Under the pieces are notes generated by a model. That model was not told where the DNA came from, searched no databases, and worked only from the letters and a program-made list of their open reading frames with translations. From a virus, in IMG/VR virus record IMGVR_UViG_3300037584_004175, positions 1 to 40,421 of that record: a stretch of DNA of 40,421 bases. One strand, written 5' to 3'. Positions 1 through 7,175 of the stretch are shown one piece after another (positions within the stretch are counted from its first letter, which is position 1; every line of letters starts with the position of its first letter). A program made the position numbers and the translations under genes.

Positions 1-1
1 T

Positions 2-553
2 GTTGACTGTGTTGTCTTTGGTCTTGCTTCTATTTCAGGGCGTGCAATATTGTTTCACTGCATGCTTCCGAATGGTGCAGTCTTTTACAGACTACCTATT
101 AGTGCGTTTTTTCAAAAAGAATTCGAAAGACATCAAGTGCCAGATATGCGAGTGGATCAACTCCAACTGTGGAACTGTTTTAGTTATTATCCTAGTGTTC
201 ATTGTTTTGATTGGTTGGCTGGTATAAACGGTAAATTTATTGGAAAAGATAAAAAATTTTATCATGGTGAGTATCTTTTTACACTTGACTGGGCACATCC
301 AGAGACTAATATACTAAACACGGAACATTCTGAGATACCGCAAGAGCATAAGTGTGCTCACATAATGGCATTGAAAAATGGTAATTATGCAGCCCAGCCA
401 AATAACAGAATCATTTGGCATGTTAATAGCTACACAACAGAAAATGATTGGCCGGACTATAAGGTGCAAACAACATACTGGGATGTAGAGGGAGACGATT
501 GGGTAACTGAAGATTCTGATAAAATGTTTTATAATATTGAGGATAAAAAATGA
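2..553 (+). CDS. Conserved marine-phage protein, 5' end missing
   Basis: The frame is open from base 2, so the start lies outside the window and 183 residues are visible. Recognisable stretches are LPNGAVFYRLPISAFF, LWNCFSYYPSVHCFDWL, FTLDWAHPE and NYAAQPNNRI, with many Trp, Tyr and His residues. From memory this matches a protein common in uvMED-type phages that begins a few residues upstream of base 2. I do not know its function. The stop overlaps the next start (ATGA, 550-553), so it is translationally coupled to the small genes that follow. The first ATG inside the window (50) is probably internal. Confidence 0.8.
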   Translation, partial: VDCVVFGLASISGRAILFHCMLPNGAVFYRLPISAFFQKEFERHQVPDMRVDQLQLWNCFSYYPSVHCFDWLAGINGKFIGKDKKFYHGEYLFTLDWAHPETNILNTEHSEIPQEHKCAHIMALKNGNYAAQPNNRIIWHVNSYTTENDWPDYKVQTTYWDVEGDDWVTEDSDKMFYNIEDKK

Positions 554-762
554 TTTGTATAACTTGTGATCATGATTGCCATTGTGGCGATAGTTGTAAC
601 GCACTTCCTACAGACGGGGGTTGTGGTTGCAGGATTTGTGAACATAAAGAGGAGGACAATATGATTAAAAAAATAGCAAATAAGGTTATGCACTACTGGA
701 CTGACCACAAGACTGAAACTCTTGTGTTTATTGCTTTAGTTGCAGTAATAATCTACAAATAA
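550..762 (+). CDS. Small Cys-rich protein with C-terminal membrane segment
   Basis: Seventy codons in two unlike halves. Residues 1-37 hold eight cysteines and several histidines (CDHDCHCGDSC, CGCRIC), suggesting metal binding. Residues 38-70 (MIKKIANKV onward) end in a hydrophobic helix, LVFIALVAVII. A strong ribosome-binding site (GAGGAGG at 650-656) precedes an in-frame ATG at 661, so the membrane part may also, or only, be made as a separate 33-residue protein. In relatives I remember these as two genes, so this could be a fusion or two nested starts. Function unknown. Confidence 0.65.
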   Translation: MICITCDHDCHCGDSCNALPTDGGCGCRICEHKEEDNMIKKIANKVMHYWTDHKTETLVFIALVAVIIYK

Positions 763-771
763 TTACATAAC

Positions 772-858
772 ATGGTTGAGATGGACTATAAATTCACAGC
801 ACTATTAATTATATTATTAGTGGCATTGGCTTTATTTGGAGGTCCGAATGTCCAATAA
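772..858 (+). CDS. Tiny single-pass membrane protein
   Basis: Twenty-eight codons, almost entirely one hydrophobic helix (FTALLIILLVALALF) followed by GGPNVQ. A second in-frame ATG at 781 would give 25 residues and sits behind a GGTTGAG sequence. It lies between two other membrane proteins and upstream of the endolysin, so a holin-like or accessory lysis role is possible, but nothing in the sequence proves it. Its end overlaps the start of the next gene (848). Confidence 0.5.
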   Translation: MVEMDYKFTALLIILLVALALFGGPNVQ

Positions 859-1279
859 ACCATTAAATATTTCTGAGGAGGCAGCTGTGCAAATGCCTAT
901 GAAGACAGTTGCCTCTTTGATAATTATCGTGGCACTTGGCACGATGGGTTATTTTCAAATTGTAGAAAGATTAAATATAGCTGACACTCGAATACAATTA
1001 ATGGAAAAAGATTTAACAGAGAATACAGACTTTAGGATCAAATGGCCACGTGGACAACTAGGTTCATTGCCCGCTGACTCTGAGCAGTTTATGCTTATCG
1101 AAGATCTATATAAACAAGTGGAACAATTACAAAAAAATCAAGAGATGAACATGAGTAATAAAATTAAAATTGAATTTATTGAAGGCCAACTTAAAAAGGC
1201 TTTAACTGATATCGAAAAATTAAAAGATGCAAATCGAGAAATGAAATATACAAATGGTAATGGGAGTTATTCACAATGA
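848..1279 (+). CDS. Single-pass membrane protein with coiled coil
   Basis: 143 residues. The ATG at 848 is chosen over an upstream in-frame TTG (836) because GGAGG at 838-842 is correctly placed for it. Residues about 20-40 (VASLIIIVALGTMGYF) form a membrane helix, and residues 85-135 are heptad-rich and charged, consistent with a coiled coil. The middle is conserved in relatives as I remember them (IKWPRGQLGSLPADSEQF). Inner-membrane anchoring with a long soluble domain, next to the M15 peptidase, would fit a lysis accessory such as a spanin, but no lipoprotein partner is visible. The stop overlaps the next start at 1276. Confidence 0.8.
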   Translation: MSNKPLNISEEAAVQMPMKTVASLIIIVALGTMGYFQIVERLNIADTRIQLMEKDLTENTDFRIKWPRGQLGSLPADSEQFMLIEDLYKQVEQLQKNQEMNMSNKIKIEFIEGQLKKALTDIEKLKDANREMKYTNGNGSYSQ

Positions 1280-1485
1280 TAGAGTCTATAGTGGCCCTTT
1301 TGATGTTTGTAAACGGAGAGATCAAGGAACACTTGGTGCAAAAAAATATGGCTCATTGCCTCCGAGGCAAGCGCCACGCGGAGAGACAGTATTCAGAATC
1401 TGTATCTTACAAATGCTATAAAGGTAAGGCTCAAATAGAGATATACCAAGGTAGAAAATATATTAAAGCTTTGATCCTTGAGTAA
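1276..1485 (+). CDS. Conserved small phage protein
   Basis: 69 residues, ATGA-coupled to the preceding gene. The N-terminus (MIESIVALLMFVNGEIKEH) is hydrophobic, and the rest is basic with conserved-looking CLRGKRHAER and YKCYKGKAQIE containing two cysteines. I recognise it as a recurrent neighbour of the membrane/coiled-coil gene in uvMED phages. Its role is unknown. A periplasmic protein with an uncleaved signal anchor is possible. Confidence 0.75.
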   Translation: MIESIVALLMFVNGEIKEHLVQKNMAHCLRGKRHAERQYSESVSYKCYKGKAQIEIYQGRKYIKALILE

Positions 1486-1498
1486 GAAAAAAAATAAA

Positions 1499-1597
1499 AT
1501 GGCAAAAATGCTACGTACACCAAGGTTCAGGCAACTTGTAATTAAAAACAAAAAACGATATAATAGAAAGAGAAACAAAAATGAATCTATCACGTAA
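1499..1597 (+). CDS. Very small basic protein
   Basis: Thirty-two codons from ATG 1499 (or 1508), very rich in Lys, Arg and Asn (LRTPRFRQLVIKNKKRYNRK). It overlaps the first 17 bases of the endolysin in another frame. The upstream ribosome-binding site is weak. It resembles other tiny basic proteins in this phage and may bind nucleic acid, but the call rests only on composition and position. Confidence 0.45.
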   Translation: MAKMLRTPRFRQLVIKNKKRYNRKRNKNESIT

Positions 1598-2057
1598 CTT
1601 TACACTTCAAGAATTAATTAAATCAGACACTGCTGTCAGGTTGGATATCAATAACAATCCAAATTCTGGTCAGATAGAGAAACTAAAAGCATTATGTGAG
1701 AACATACTGCAACCGGTACGTGACCACTTCGGCAGAGTAAAAGTGACTAGCGGATTTCGTAGTGAACAACTTTGTATTAAGATAGGTAGCTCTATAAATT
1801 CACAGCATGCCAAGGCTGAGGCCGCAGACTTCGAAGTGATGGGTACAGACAATGCTGAATTAGCTGATTGGATTTATGCAAACCTAGAATTTGATCAATT
1901 AATATTAGAATTTTATACACCAGGAGAACCAAACAGTGGGTGGATACATTGTAGCTATACACCTGATCAACCAAGAAAACAATTTTTACATGCATATAAA
2001 TCAGAAGGTAAAACTAAATATAAACCAGTAATAGGAAAAGCTAAAGATCTTGTATGA
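1581..2057 (+). CDS. Peptidase M15-family endolysin
   Basis: 158 residues of the peptidase M15A/D-Ala-D-Ala carboxypeptidase-like fold. Visible zinc-site pattern: SGFRS (57-61), SQHAKAEAADF (His76, Asp83) and WIHCSY (His123). Known phage members cleave peptidoglycan stem peptides, so this is the likely lysis enzyme. No signal peptide is present, so it needs a holin or membrane damage to reach the wall, which fits the membrane proteins just upstream. The start follows AGAAAGAGAAAC. It overlaps the next gene by 4 bases. Confidence 0.88.
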   Translation: MNLSRNFTLQELIKSDTAVRLDINNNPNSGQIEKLKALCENILQPVRDHFGRVKVTSGFRSEQLCIKIGSSINSQHAKAEAADFEVMGTDNAELADWIYANLEFDQLILEFYTPGEPNSGWIHCSYTPDQPRKQFLHAYKSEGKTKYKPVIGKAKDLV

Positions 2058-2278
2058 CAATAGATAGAAAGGCAGTAAAATTATTTAACAAGATAGACAC
2101 CGTACATGGACATTGTGAAGAATGTGAGGAAGAAGCAATCTTAGTTGCAATCGTTCAAGAGTATTACAGATGCACTAATTGTGGACATGATACAAAACAA
2201 CATGTAAATGGTAGAATAAGATACATGCAATTATCTGATGCAGATAGAAATTTTATAAAGAATCATTTTAGAGATTAA
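2054..2278 (+). CDS. Small zinc-ribbon-like protein
   Basis: 74 residues with two CxxC pairs (CEEC near 21-24, CTNC near 40-43), the layout of a zinc ribbon or rubredoxin knuckle. HVNGRIRYMQLSDADR follows and looks conserved in relatives I remember. It starts in an ATGA overlap with the endolysin. Function unknown; metal-stabilised nucleic-acid or protein binding is plausible. Confidence 0.75.
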   Translation: MTIDRKAVKLFNKIDTVHGHCEECEEEAILVAIVQEYYRCTNCGHDTKQHVNGRIRYMQLSDADRNFIKNHFRD

Positions 2279-2293
2279 AAAGGATGAATAGAA

Positions 2294-2815
2294 ATGAAAT
2301 ACGTAGAAAATGTTTTATTAAAAAAAGAATTATTTAATTTATATAGAGGATTAATATCTTCTAATACTTGGAACTTAGCACGGCATTCTGTAGGTAATGA
2401 AATTGGAACTTTTCCTGGATTTTCTGTCAGGGGTAATTATACAGAAGTATACAATCATTATTGGAATGGATATTTTACATCTCTTTTTGAAAGAATAAAA
2501 ATAAAATTTTTTGAAAAATATAATTATGAACTACCTAGTAATATCATGAGAATAGATCTAGGTGCTAAAAATGAAACATCTATTCCTGAATTTCATAGAG
2601 ACGCTCACGACAATAATTCACCTATAAGTATTTTAGGTTTTCTAACTCCTGTTTGGGCTGAAGATTGGGGAGGATCTTTACAACTAGAAGAAAACAAAAT
2701 TAATTTTGAACCAGGTAAGTTTATGATATTTGATAGTAACAAAATTCACAACGGAGTAGGACCTAATAAAAAAATACCTTATTGGAGAATATCAATTAAT
2801 TATATCGTAACATAA
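2294..2815 (+). CDS. 2-oxoglutarate/Fe(II) dioxygenase (1)
   Basis: 173 residues with the 2OG-Fe(II) facial triad: HRD (His101, Asp103), distal His152 in DSNKIHNG, and Arg165 in YWRISIN for the 2OG carboxylate. The core strands GFLTPVW, GGSLQLEE and PGKFMIFDS are typical of the prolyl-4-hydroxylase-like group. The substrate cannot be deduced. It is first of three tandem dioxygenase genes and has a ribosome-binding site (AAAAGGATG) about 15 bases upstream. It is only distantly similar to its neighbours, so they are not recent duplicates. Confidence 0.85.
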   Translation: MKYVENVLLKKELFNLYRGLISSNTWNLARHSVGNEIGTFPGFSVRGNYTEVYNHYWNGYFTSLFERIKIKFFEKYNYELPSNIMRIDLGAKNETSIPEFHRDAHDNNSPISILGFLTPVWAEDWGGSLQLEENKINFEPGKFMIFDSNKIHNGVGPNKKIPYWRISINYIVT

Positions 2816-2817
2816 AA

Positions 2818-3303
2818 ATGACCTTGCCTACCTTGCAAATGAAAGATAATTTTTTAAATAAAGAAGAATTAAATATATTATTAAAGAACATTGATAATAT
2901 TGATTATTCATTGATGAGTAATAAAGAGGGTAATTTTGGTTTTAGACATCATTTTAAAAAAGATAAAGAAAACGAATGGTTATATAAAAAAATAAAAAAA
3001 CAATTTTTTCCTCAAGTAAATTTAAAACCAGAAGTAAGTTCATTTCATTTAAGACATAACTTTAAAAAAGTTATGTCTCATACAGATGCATGTGATTATA
3101 ATTTTATATTATATTTAAAAGGTAAGGAATTGATTTACAATGGCACTGGATTTTATTATAATAATAACTTAAATACTTACGTAGGATTTATAGTAAATAG
3201 AGCGTTATTTTTTAATGGAAGAAGTACAGTACATTCTGATTTACAAGCTTTAGGAGAAAGTTCTTTTAGAAACACAATAAATATATTTTATAATTATGGC
3301 TAG
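2818..3303 (+). CDS. 2-oxoglutarate/Fe(II) dioxygenase (2)
   Basis: 161 residues. HTD (His88, Asp90), His139 in STVHSD and Arg151 (SSFRNTINIFY) make a complete 2OG-Fe(II) triad plus the 2OG-binding arginine. NGTGFYYNN and ALFFNGRSTVHS are the usual jelly-roll strands. It starts two bases after the previous stop with no clear ribosome-binding site, suggesting coupling. It is very Lys- and Asn-rich, like the rest of the AT-rich genome. Substrate unknown. Confidence 0.82.
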   Translation: MTLPTLQMKDNFLNKEELNILLKNIDNIDYSLMSNKEGNFGFRHHFKKDKENEWLYKKIKKQFFPQVNLKPEVSSFHLRHNFKKVMSHTDACDYNFILYLKGKELIYNGTGFYYNNNLNTYVGFIVNRALFFNGRSTVHSDLQALGESSFRNTINIFYNYG

Positions 3304-3430
3304 ACAAAAATTTACGCACTTCGTACCAAGACCAAAACCTCGTAAGCGTCCAAGACGTCACAAGAAAAATTTATCAAAATCAGAAAAAAGAGATCACAAA
3401 CCTTACAACCGTCAAGGTCGTCCACAATAG
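3296..3430 (+). CDS. Small basic conserved protein
   Basis: 44 residues, about half Lys, Arg or His (KFTHFVPRPKPRKRPRRHKK). It begins inside the last codons of the preceding dioxygenase, and its TAG supplies the first base of the GTG of the next gene. I remember near-identical proteins in related marine phages, always between short genes. The composition suggests nucleic-acid binding. Function unknown. Confidence 0.75.
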   Translation: MARQKFTHFVPRPKPRKRPRRHKKNLSKSEKRDHKPYNRQGRPQ

Positions 3431-3960
3431 TGAAAATTGATAATTTATTTCCAAACCTTGTAGCAATACAAAATTTAGATTTATCTAAATTAAAAGTAAT
3501 TGGTAAAAATTTTCAAAAAACATTTGAATCAAACGTGGAAACAACATTAGAGGGTGAAACTTTATTTGATAAAGATTCAATGAATTATTTAAATTTAGAA
3601 TTAACAAAAATGTTAAGCTATTTACTTAAACCTTATTGTAAAAATTTTTCATTTAATGTACCCAACATTTGGATTAACAAATACTATGAAAAAGATTATC
3701 AAGGATCACATGTTCATCCAAGTGATTTTTCATTTATAATATACTACAAAGTAGATAGATCACACACAGTTTTTAATTCACCTGTTAAAAAATTACTAGA
3801 AAGTTCAAATACTAAATGTTTTTTTACAAATTACGAACCTAATTTAAAACAAGGAGATATAATAGTTTTTCCTTCGTATATAGAGCATTGGGTTAGACCA
3901 AATTCAGACAACACAACGGTAGCTGGAAATATAAAAATAGTAAAACTAATAAAGGAGTAA
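3430..3960 (+). CDS. Putative 2OG-Fe(II) oxygenase (3), atypical C-terminus
   Basis: 176 residues from a GTG start overlapping the previous stop. NIWINKYYEKDYQGSHVHPS (His94, His96) and GDIIVFPSYIEHWVRP (His153) match the family of putative 2OG-Fe(II) oxygenases common in cyanophages and marine phages (Pfam PF13759 as I recall). The position where other members usually carry the 2OG-binding arginine reads NTTVAGNIKI, without Arg, so 2OG binding may differ or activity may be lost. It ends in a good ribosome-binding site for the next gene. Confidence 0.78.
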   Translation: MKIDNLFPNLVAIQNLDLSKLKVIGKNFQKTFESNVETTLEGETLFDKDSMNYLNLELTKMLSYLLKPYCKNFSFNVPNIWINKYYEKDYQGSHVHPSDFSFIIYYKVDRSHTVFNSPVKKLLESSNTKCFFTNYEPNLKQGDIIVFPSYIEHWVRPNSDNTTVAGNIKIVKLIKE

Positions 3961-3961
3961 G

Positions 3962-4141
3962 ATGAATACAAACATGCTAATGAATAAACTGACTAGAGAA
4001 GCTGATGAATTAGCGCGTCAGTGGAACAAGACTAAGGATCCAAGCATCGGGGATCAGTGGTTTAAATTAATTAGGACTCGAGTTCCGGTTCCTGTTGAAA
4101 AGGAACACATGTATACTTTGGGTAAAATTTATACTGATTAA
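3962..4141 (+). CDS. Small conserved protein
   Basis: 59 codons, start supported by AAAGGAG at 3951-3957. The N-terminal half is helical and charged (LTREADELARQWNKTKD); the C-terminal part is KEHMYTLGKIYTD. No known domain. Its last 71 bases overlap the convergent minus-strand gene at 4071-4319 tail to tail, and both look genuine. Confidence 0.65.
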   Translation: MNTNMLMNKLTREADELARQWNKTKDPSIGDQWFKLIRTRVPVPVEKEHMYTLGKIYTD

Positions 4142-4319
4142 TTTCATCTTCTTTAAATAATTCACCATTAAATAATACTTCAAACGACTCACCTAATCCG
4201 TTCTTTATACAACTAGAGTGAGTATCATAAACCTGCTTATATGCATATTTATTTTGGTCTACTTCTCCACACTGATTTGCGACAACTGAGCATATGTATA
4301 TTGTAAGAAAAAATTTCAT
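4071..4319 (-). CDS. Small secreted or periplasmic protein
   Basis: 82 residues beginning with a classic short signal peptide (MKFFLTIYICSVVANQC). The mature part has two more cysteines (SSCIKNG and KYTCVPF) and the sequence SFEVLFNGELFKEDEI. I recall similar proteins in uvMED phages. Export suggests an envelope or superinfection-exclusion role, but that is inference. It is one of few minus-strand genes in this half and lies convergent to, and overlapping, the upstream plus-strand gene. Confidence 0.7.
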   Translation of the reverse strand: MKFFLTIYICSVVANQCGEVDQNKYAYKQVYDTHSSCIKNGLGESFEVLFNGELFKEDEINQYKFYPKYTCVPFQQEPELES

Positions 4320-4347
4320 TGATTTATGGGTTGAAATAGTTTATAAT
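4319..4347 (+). promoter_or_regulatory. Sigma-70-type promoter
   Basis: TTGATT (4319-4324), a 17-base spacer and a perfect TATAAT (4342-4347). It drives the ribbon-helix-helix gene at 4394 and the rightward block to 7.9 kb. It sits in the gap between divergent genes. Unlike the early promoters at 12-14.7 kb it has canonical spacing and no TGCGACA box. Confidence 0.6.
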
Positions 4348-4393
4348 TATCCTATATTTGTTACTAAAAATAATTTTTTGAAAGGATATAGTA

Positions 4394-4573
4394 ATGACGG
4401 ACGTAAGTAAATATAAATCTGTCGCTTTATCACATACCAGTTGTGATAAACTTGATAAGATAAGAAAAGTAATCGTACCTGAGGTTTCGGTTTCAAGAGC
4501 CAAGGCTTTAGATATATTAATAAATGAGAAAGCGAGAAAATTAAATGGGAAACTCTCAGTACATAATAAGTAA
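4394..4573 (+). CDS. Possible ribbon-helix-helix regulator
   Basis: 59 residues. MTDVSKYKSVALSHTSCDKL followed by a short strand VPEVSVSRA and a helix ALDILINEKARKL resembles small Arc/ParD-like ribbon-helix-helix proteins encoded next to similar genes in related phages (memory, not searched). It has its own promoter (4319-4347) and a GAAAGGA ribosome-binding site. A role as repressor of the divergent genes is plausible. It overlaps the next gene by 29 bases. Confidence 0.6.
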   Translation: MTDVSKYKSVALSHTSCDKLDKIRKVIVPEVSVSRAKALDILINEKARKLNGKLSVHNK

Positions 4574-4928
4574 AACAATTCAACTACATGAACAAAAAGA
4601 TCCATACAGAGATTTATGGAGAAATGTTTTGATTGTAGGTATCGAAGATCTTTTGAAAAAAAGAGAACTTCAAATTAAATTTGATAATAAGAAAGTATCT
4701 TTAGAGGAACTTTGGTTTCATCATGAAGATTTTAATTTGGTTTGTGAATGGGCACAACTAGAACCAAGTATAGTAAGAAAAAGAGTGTATGAAGCAATAG
4801 AAAGGATAAAAAAGAAATATGCCAAAACAAATATGTCCAAGATGCCAGGGAAATGGCTTTATAAAAGTAAAGAAATCAATCGACCAGCCAATAGATACAG
4901 TACAACAATGTACTCAGTGCAACAGTGA
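4545..4928 (+). CDS. Conserved phage protein of unknown function
   Basis: 127 residues. The N-terminal 95 or so (SQYIISKTIQLHEQKDPYRD, WFHHEDFNLVCEWAQLEP, VRKRVYEAIERIKK) look like a helical DNA-binding-type domain that I remember from related phages. The last 35 residues (after KKKYAKTN) overlap the next gene in another frame for 110 bases and are low in family character, so an ancestral stop near 4825 may have been lost. Function unknown. Confidence 0.7.
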   Translation: MGNSQYIISKTIQLHEQKDPYRDLWRNVLIVGIEDLLKKRELQIKFDNKKVSLEELWFHHEDFNLVCEWAQLEPSIVRKRVYEAIERIKKKYAKTNMSKMPGKWLYKSKEINRPANRYSTTMYSVQQ

Positions 4929-5121
4929 AGGAGAAATCATGATTGATGAACAAAGAAGTAAATCAATAGAAACTCAAAGACTAACATTAGAATCTGTTTT
5001 AGTTAAAGAATTAAATGGAATCATAAAAAAACAAAATGATGAAATTGATATGTTGATTAAACAGAAAAATTTTTTGCAATCTAAATTAAGAGAGAAAGAA
5101 AAAAATGATCAGAGGGGATAG
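4819..5121 (+). CDS. DnaJ-type zinc-finger protein with coiled coil
   Basis: 100 residues. Residues 6-38 carry CPRCQGNGFI and CTQCNSEGEI, one full CxxCxGxG pair as in the DnaJ zinc-finger region, so one zinc ion is expected. The rest (SIETQRLTLESVL, IDMLIKQKNFLQSKLREKEK) is a predicted coiled coil. No J-domain is present. It may be an adaptor for host chaperones or a redox/zinc scaffold. It overlaps both flanking genes. Confidence 0.72.
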   Translation: MPKQICPRCQGNGFIKVKKSIDQPIDTVQQCTQCNSEGEIMIDEQRSKSIETQRLTLESVLVKELNGIIKKQNDEIDMLIKQKNFLQSKLREKEKNDQRG

Positions 5122-5686
5122 TACTGAATATGATTTGTTGGAAAAGTGGTCTAAAGATTTTGATTGCCAAGGTTATAAAACTTGTGAGATCGGTGTTCGA
5201 GAAGGATTGGGAAGCAAAATTATTATGGATGGTGTTCGCAATAACTATATTCATGTGGGTGTCGATCCTTACGGGGACTTAGTTTATCAACATTGTGATG
5301 ATCAAGCTAATCATCAGTGGATAGGGTATGAGCCAGGGGTTGCTCCTACATATCCAGATTCAATGCGAGATACATTACTCTACGATATGATGCCATATCG
5401 AAAGCAAGGTAAATTTACTTTGTGTAACATGACTGACGAAGATTTTATGAACATATCAAAACATAAAGATTCTAAATTTGCTTTTGTATATTTAGATGGA
5501 CCGCACACTACTAAAGCTGTTTCAACTGAAGCAGTTTGGTTTGCTAATCACAGTGCACCAAACACACGTATTGTATTTGATGATTATAAAACCTACGACA
5601 TGGCTGTGATTGCTAGGTTATTAGAATACTATGATTTTAAAGTAATAGAGTCTGGTAAAAACAAATGTTTAATGGAGAAAAAATAA
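5105..5686 (+). CDS. Class I SAM-dependent methyltransferase
   Basis: 193 residues of the small Rossmann methyltransferase type (Methyltransf_24-like). Motif I is CEIGVREGLG (27-36), the ribose-binding acid is in VGVDPYGD (Asp54), the catalytic/metal-type segment is VYLDGPHTT (Asp131, His134), and TRIVFDDY (159-160) resembles divalent-metal O-methyltransferases. The substrate is unknown; sugars or small molecules are common in this group. It overlaps the zinc-finger gene by 17 bases. Confidence 0.82.
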   Translation: MIRGDSTEYDLLEKWSKDFDCQGYKTCEIGVREGLGSKIIMDGVRNNYIHVGVDPYGDLVYQHCDDQANHQWIGYEPGVAPTYPDSMRDTLLYDMMPYRKQGKFTLCNMTDEDFMNISKHKDSKFAFVYLDGPHTTKAVSTEAVWFANHSAPNTRIVFDDYKTYDMAVIARLLEYYDFKVIESGKNKCLMEKK

Positions 5687-5937
5687 TGGCTGATCCTTTT
5701 AGAAAAATGTACGCAGAAAGATACAAACAAATTAGTTTAAACAAACATGCATCAGAAAAAATAAAAAGTTTTGGTAAAAACTTTGTTTGGTCTGGACTCA
5801 GACCAAAACGTGAGATGAAACGTGGTAGAACTATTGAAGCAATGGCATGGCAGTATGGTATTATTAAAAATACTAATAGAGCTATTGTTTGGAGAAATGA
5901 TAAATTTGAAGTTATAGAATTAAAAAAAGAAAAATAA
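5686..5937 (+). CDS. Small conserved protein
   Basis: 83 residues from ATG 5686, which overlaps the methyltransferase stop (TAATG) and follows ATGGAG as ribosome-binding site. An in-frame ATG at 5665 is also possible but lies inside the upstream gene. It is basic, with FVWSGLRPKREMKRGRTIEA and AIVWRNDKFEVIE. No domain recognised. Confidence 0.65.
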   Translation: MADPFRKMYAERYKQISLNKHASEKIKSFGKNFVWSGLRPKREMKRGRTIEAMAWQYGIIKNTNRAIVWRNDKFEVIELKKEK

Positions 5938-5938
5938 A

Positions 5939-6694
5939 ATGATTTTAAAAAAATACGATAAAAAAACAAAAGAAGATTTAAAAAATTTTTTAGTGTTAAA
6001 AGATTTACAGTGCAATAATTTAGATTGGTGTAAATGGGCAGGTTGGTTTGACACAGATGGTTATATACCAAAAAAGACTAGAAAAATTACATTGTCTTTA
6101 AGTGATAAACAACCTGTTGAATTGTTAAGTAACTTCATGGAATCTCCTCTTTATTATGCAGAACATGAAACAACTACTCCAGAACCTTATCGAAATAAAT
6201 ACATTGCAAAAGAATTTATTACTACAATAAGTGGACAAAAATCTATATTTTTTATTAAAAAAATTTATCCCTATATGTTAAATGAAGAAAAAAAATTACG
6301 TGCATGCAAAATACTTGGTTATCAACCAGAATCTAAAAAATTAGATGATTGGACTAAAGAAGAAGTAGTAAGTTATGTTGCAACTGCTCTTGAAGGTGAT
6401 GGTAATGTAGTAATTGAAAAAAGAAAAAGAACAAAAGATTATTTACGTATATGTATAGATTCCTCTAACGCAGAATATTTATCTTTAATTAAATACTTAA
6501 TAGATAAACAGTTTAATAGTTGTATAAATATTGCAGAAGTTAGAATTTATAAAACTAAAAAAGGTCTTAAAGCAAAATATAAAATGTATCTTCCAAATGT
6601 AGATGAATTACATAAAATGTTAGCTGTAAATAACGTAATGACTTTAGATAGAAAAAAAAATAAAATTTTATATTACATTAACCAAGGACAATAA
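5939..6694 (+). CDS. Free-standing LAGLIDADG homing endonuclease
   Basis: 251 residues with two LAGLIDADG motifs: WAGWFDTDGYI (33-43, catalytic Asp40) and YVATALEGDGNVVI (146-159, Asp154). A two-motif monomer is expected to cleave an asymmetric 20-odd-base site and promote its own spread. It is not inside an intron or intein: both flanking genes appear intact. The very AT-rich codon use matches its neighbours, so insertion is not recent or came from a similar genome. Confidence 0.85.
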   Translation: MILKKYDKKTKEDLKNFLVLKDLQCNNLDWCKWAGWFDTDGYIPKKTRKITLSLSDKQPVELLSNFMESPLYYAEHETTTPEPYRNKYIAKEFITTISGQKSIFFIKKIYPYMLNEEKKLRACKILGYQPESKKLDDWTKEEVVSYVATALEGDGNVVIEKRKRTKDYLRICIDSSNAEYLSLIKYLIDKQFNSCINIAEVRIYKTKKGLKAKYKMYLPNVDELHKMLAVNNVMTLDRKKNKILYYINQGQ

Positions 6695-6695
6695 C

Positions 6696-7175
6696 ATGGA
6701 AAACGAAGACAAAGACTATAAAAAAGCTTTAAAGAAATTAGAAGAAGTTAAAAAAATAAAAACAAAATGTCTTGTGCGAGCAAGAAGAGCGGAGTTTTGG
6801 ATTGAAGAACATAGACAAGAATTAAATAATGTAACAAGAAACTATCAAAGTGCGAAGACAAGATTAGAAGAACTATTTAAAATAAAACGTTTACCTTGGT
6901 GGATTCATGTTCTTGCACATATTAAAATGTTTTTTATTAGACCTGTAGGATATTTTTTAGAACGTCCTTTTCATAAAAAAATATTGATAGAATCGTATTG
7001 GACATTCAAACGTATTAAGAAAGAATGGGAAGATGATTTTGATATGACTGAAGAAGCGATTGATAGAGATTATGATACTTATAAGGAAGGTAATAAAACT
7101 GTTAAAAAAATGGAATCTTTACTAAATAAATGGAAAATAAATATAATAAAAAGGAAGAAACTAAATAATGATTAA
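6696..7175 (+). CDS. Coiled-coil protein, possibly membrane-associated
   Basis: 159 residues. Charged helices flank a central aromatic segment, LPWWIHVLAHIKMFFIRPVG (67-86), that could lie in or on a membrane. The N-terminal part has heptad-like DYKKALKKLEEVKKIK. No domain recognised and I do not remember a relative. It starts two bases after the endonuclease stop, so the pair may move or be expressed together. Confidence 0.65.
   Translation: MENEDKDYKKALKKLEEVKKIKTKCLVRARRAEFWIEEHRQELNNVTRNYQSAKTRLEELFKIKRLPWWIHVLAHIKMFFIRPVGYFLERPFHKKILIESYWTFKRIKKEWEDDFDMTEEAIDRDYDTYKEGNKTVKKMESLLNKWKINIIKRKKLNND

Noticed and set aside
4545-5121. A frameshift joining the overlapping frames 4545-4928 and 4819-5121
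   Set aside because: The downstream frame has its own start and a complete zinc-finger N-terminus (MPKQICPRC), so two genes fit better than one broken gene.
6696-7175. A structural or tail assignment for the coiled-coil gene after the homing endonuclease
   Set aside because: No motif supports it and it is far from the morphogenesis genes; left as unknown.
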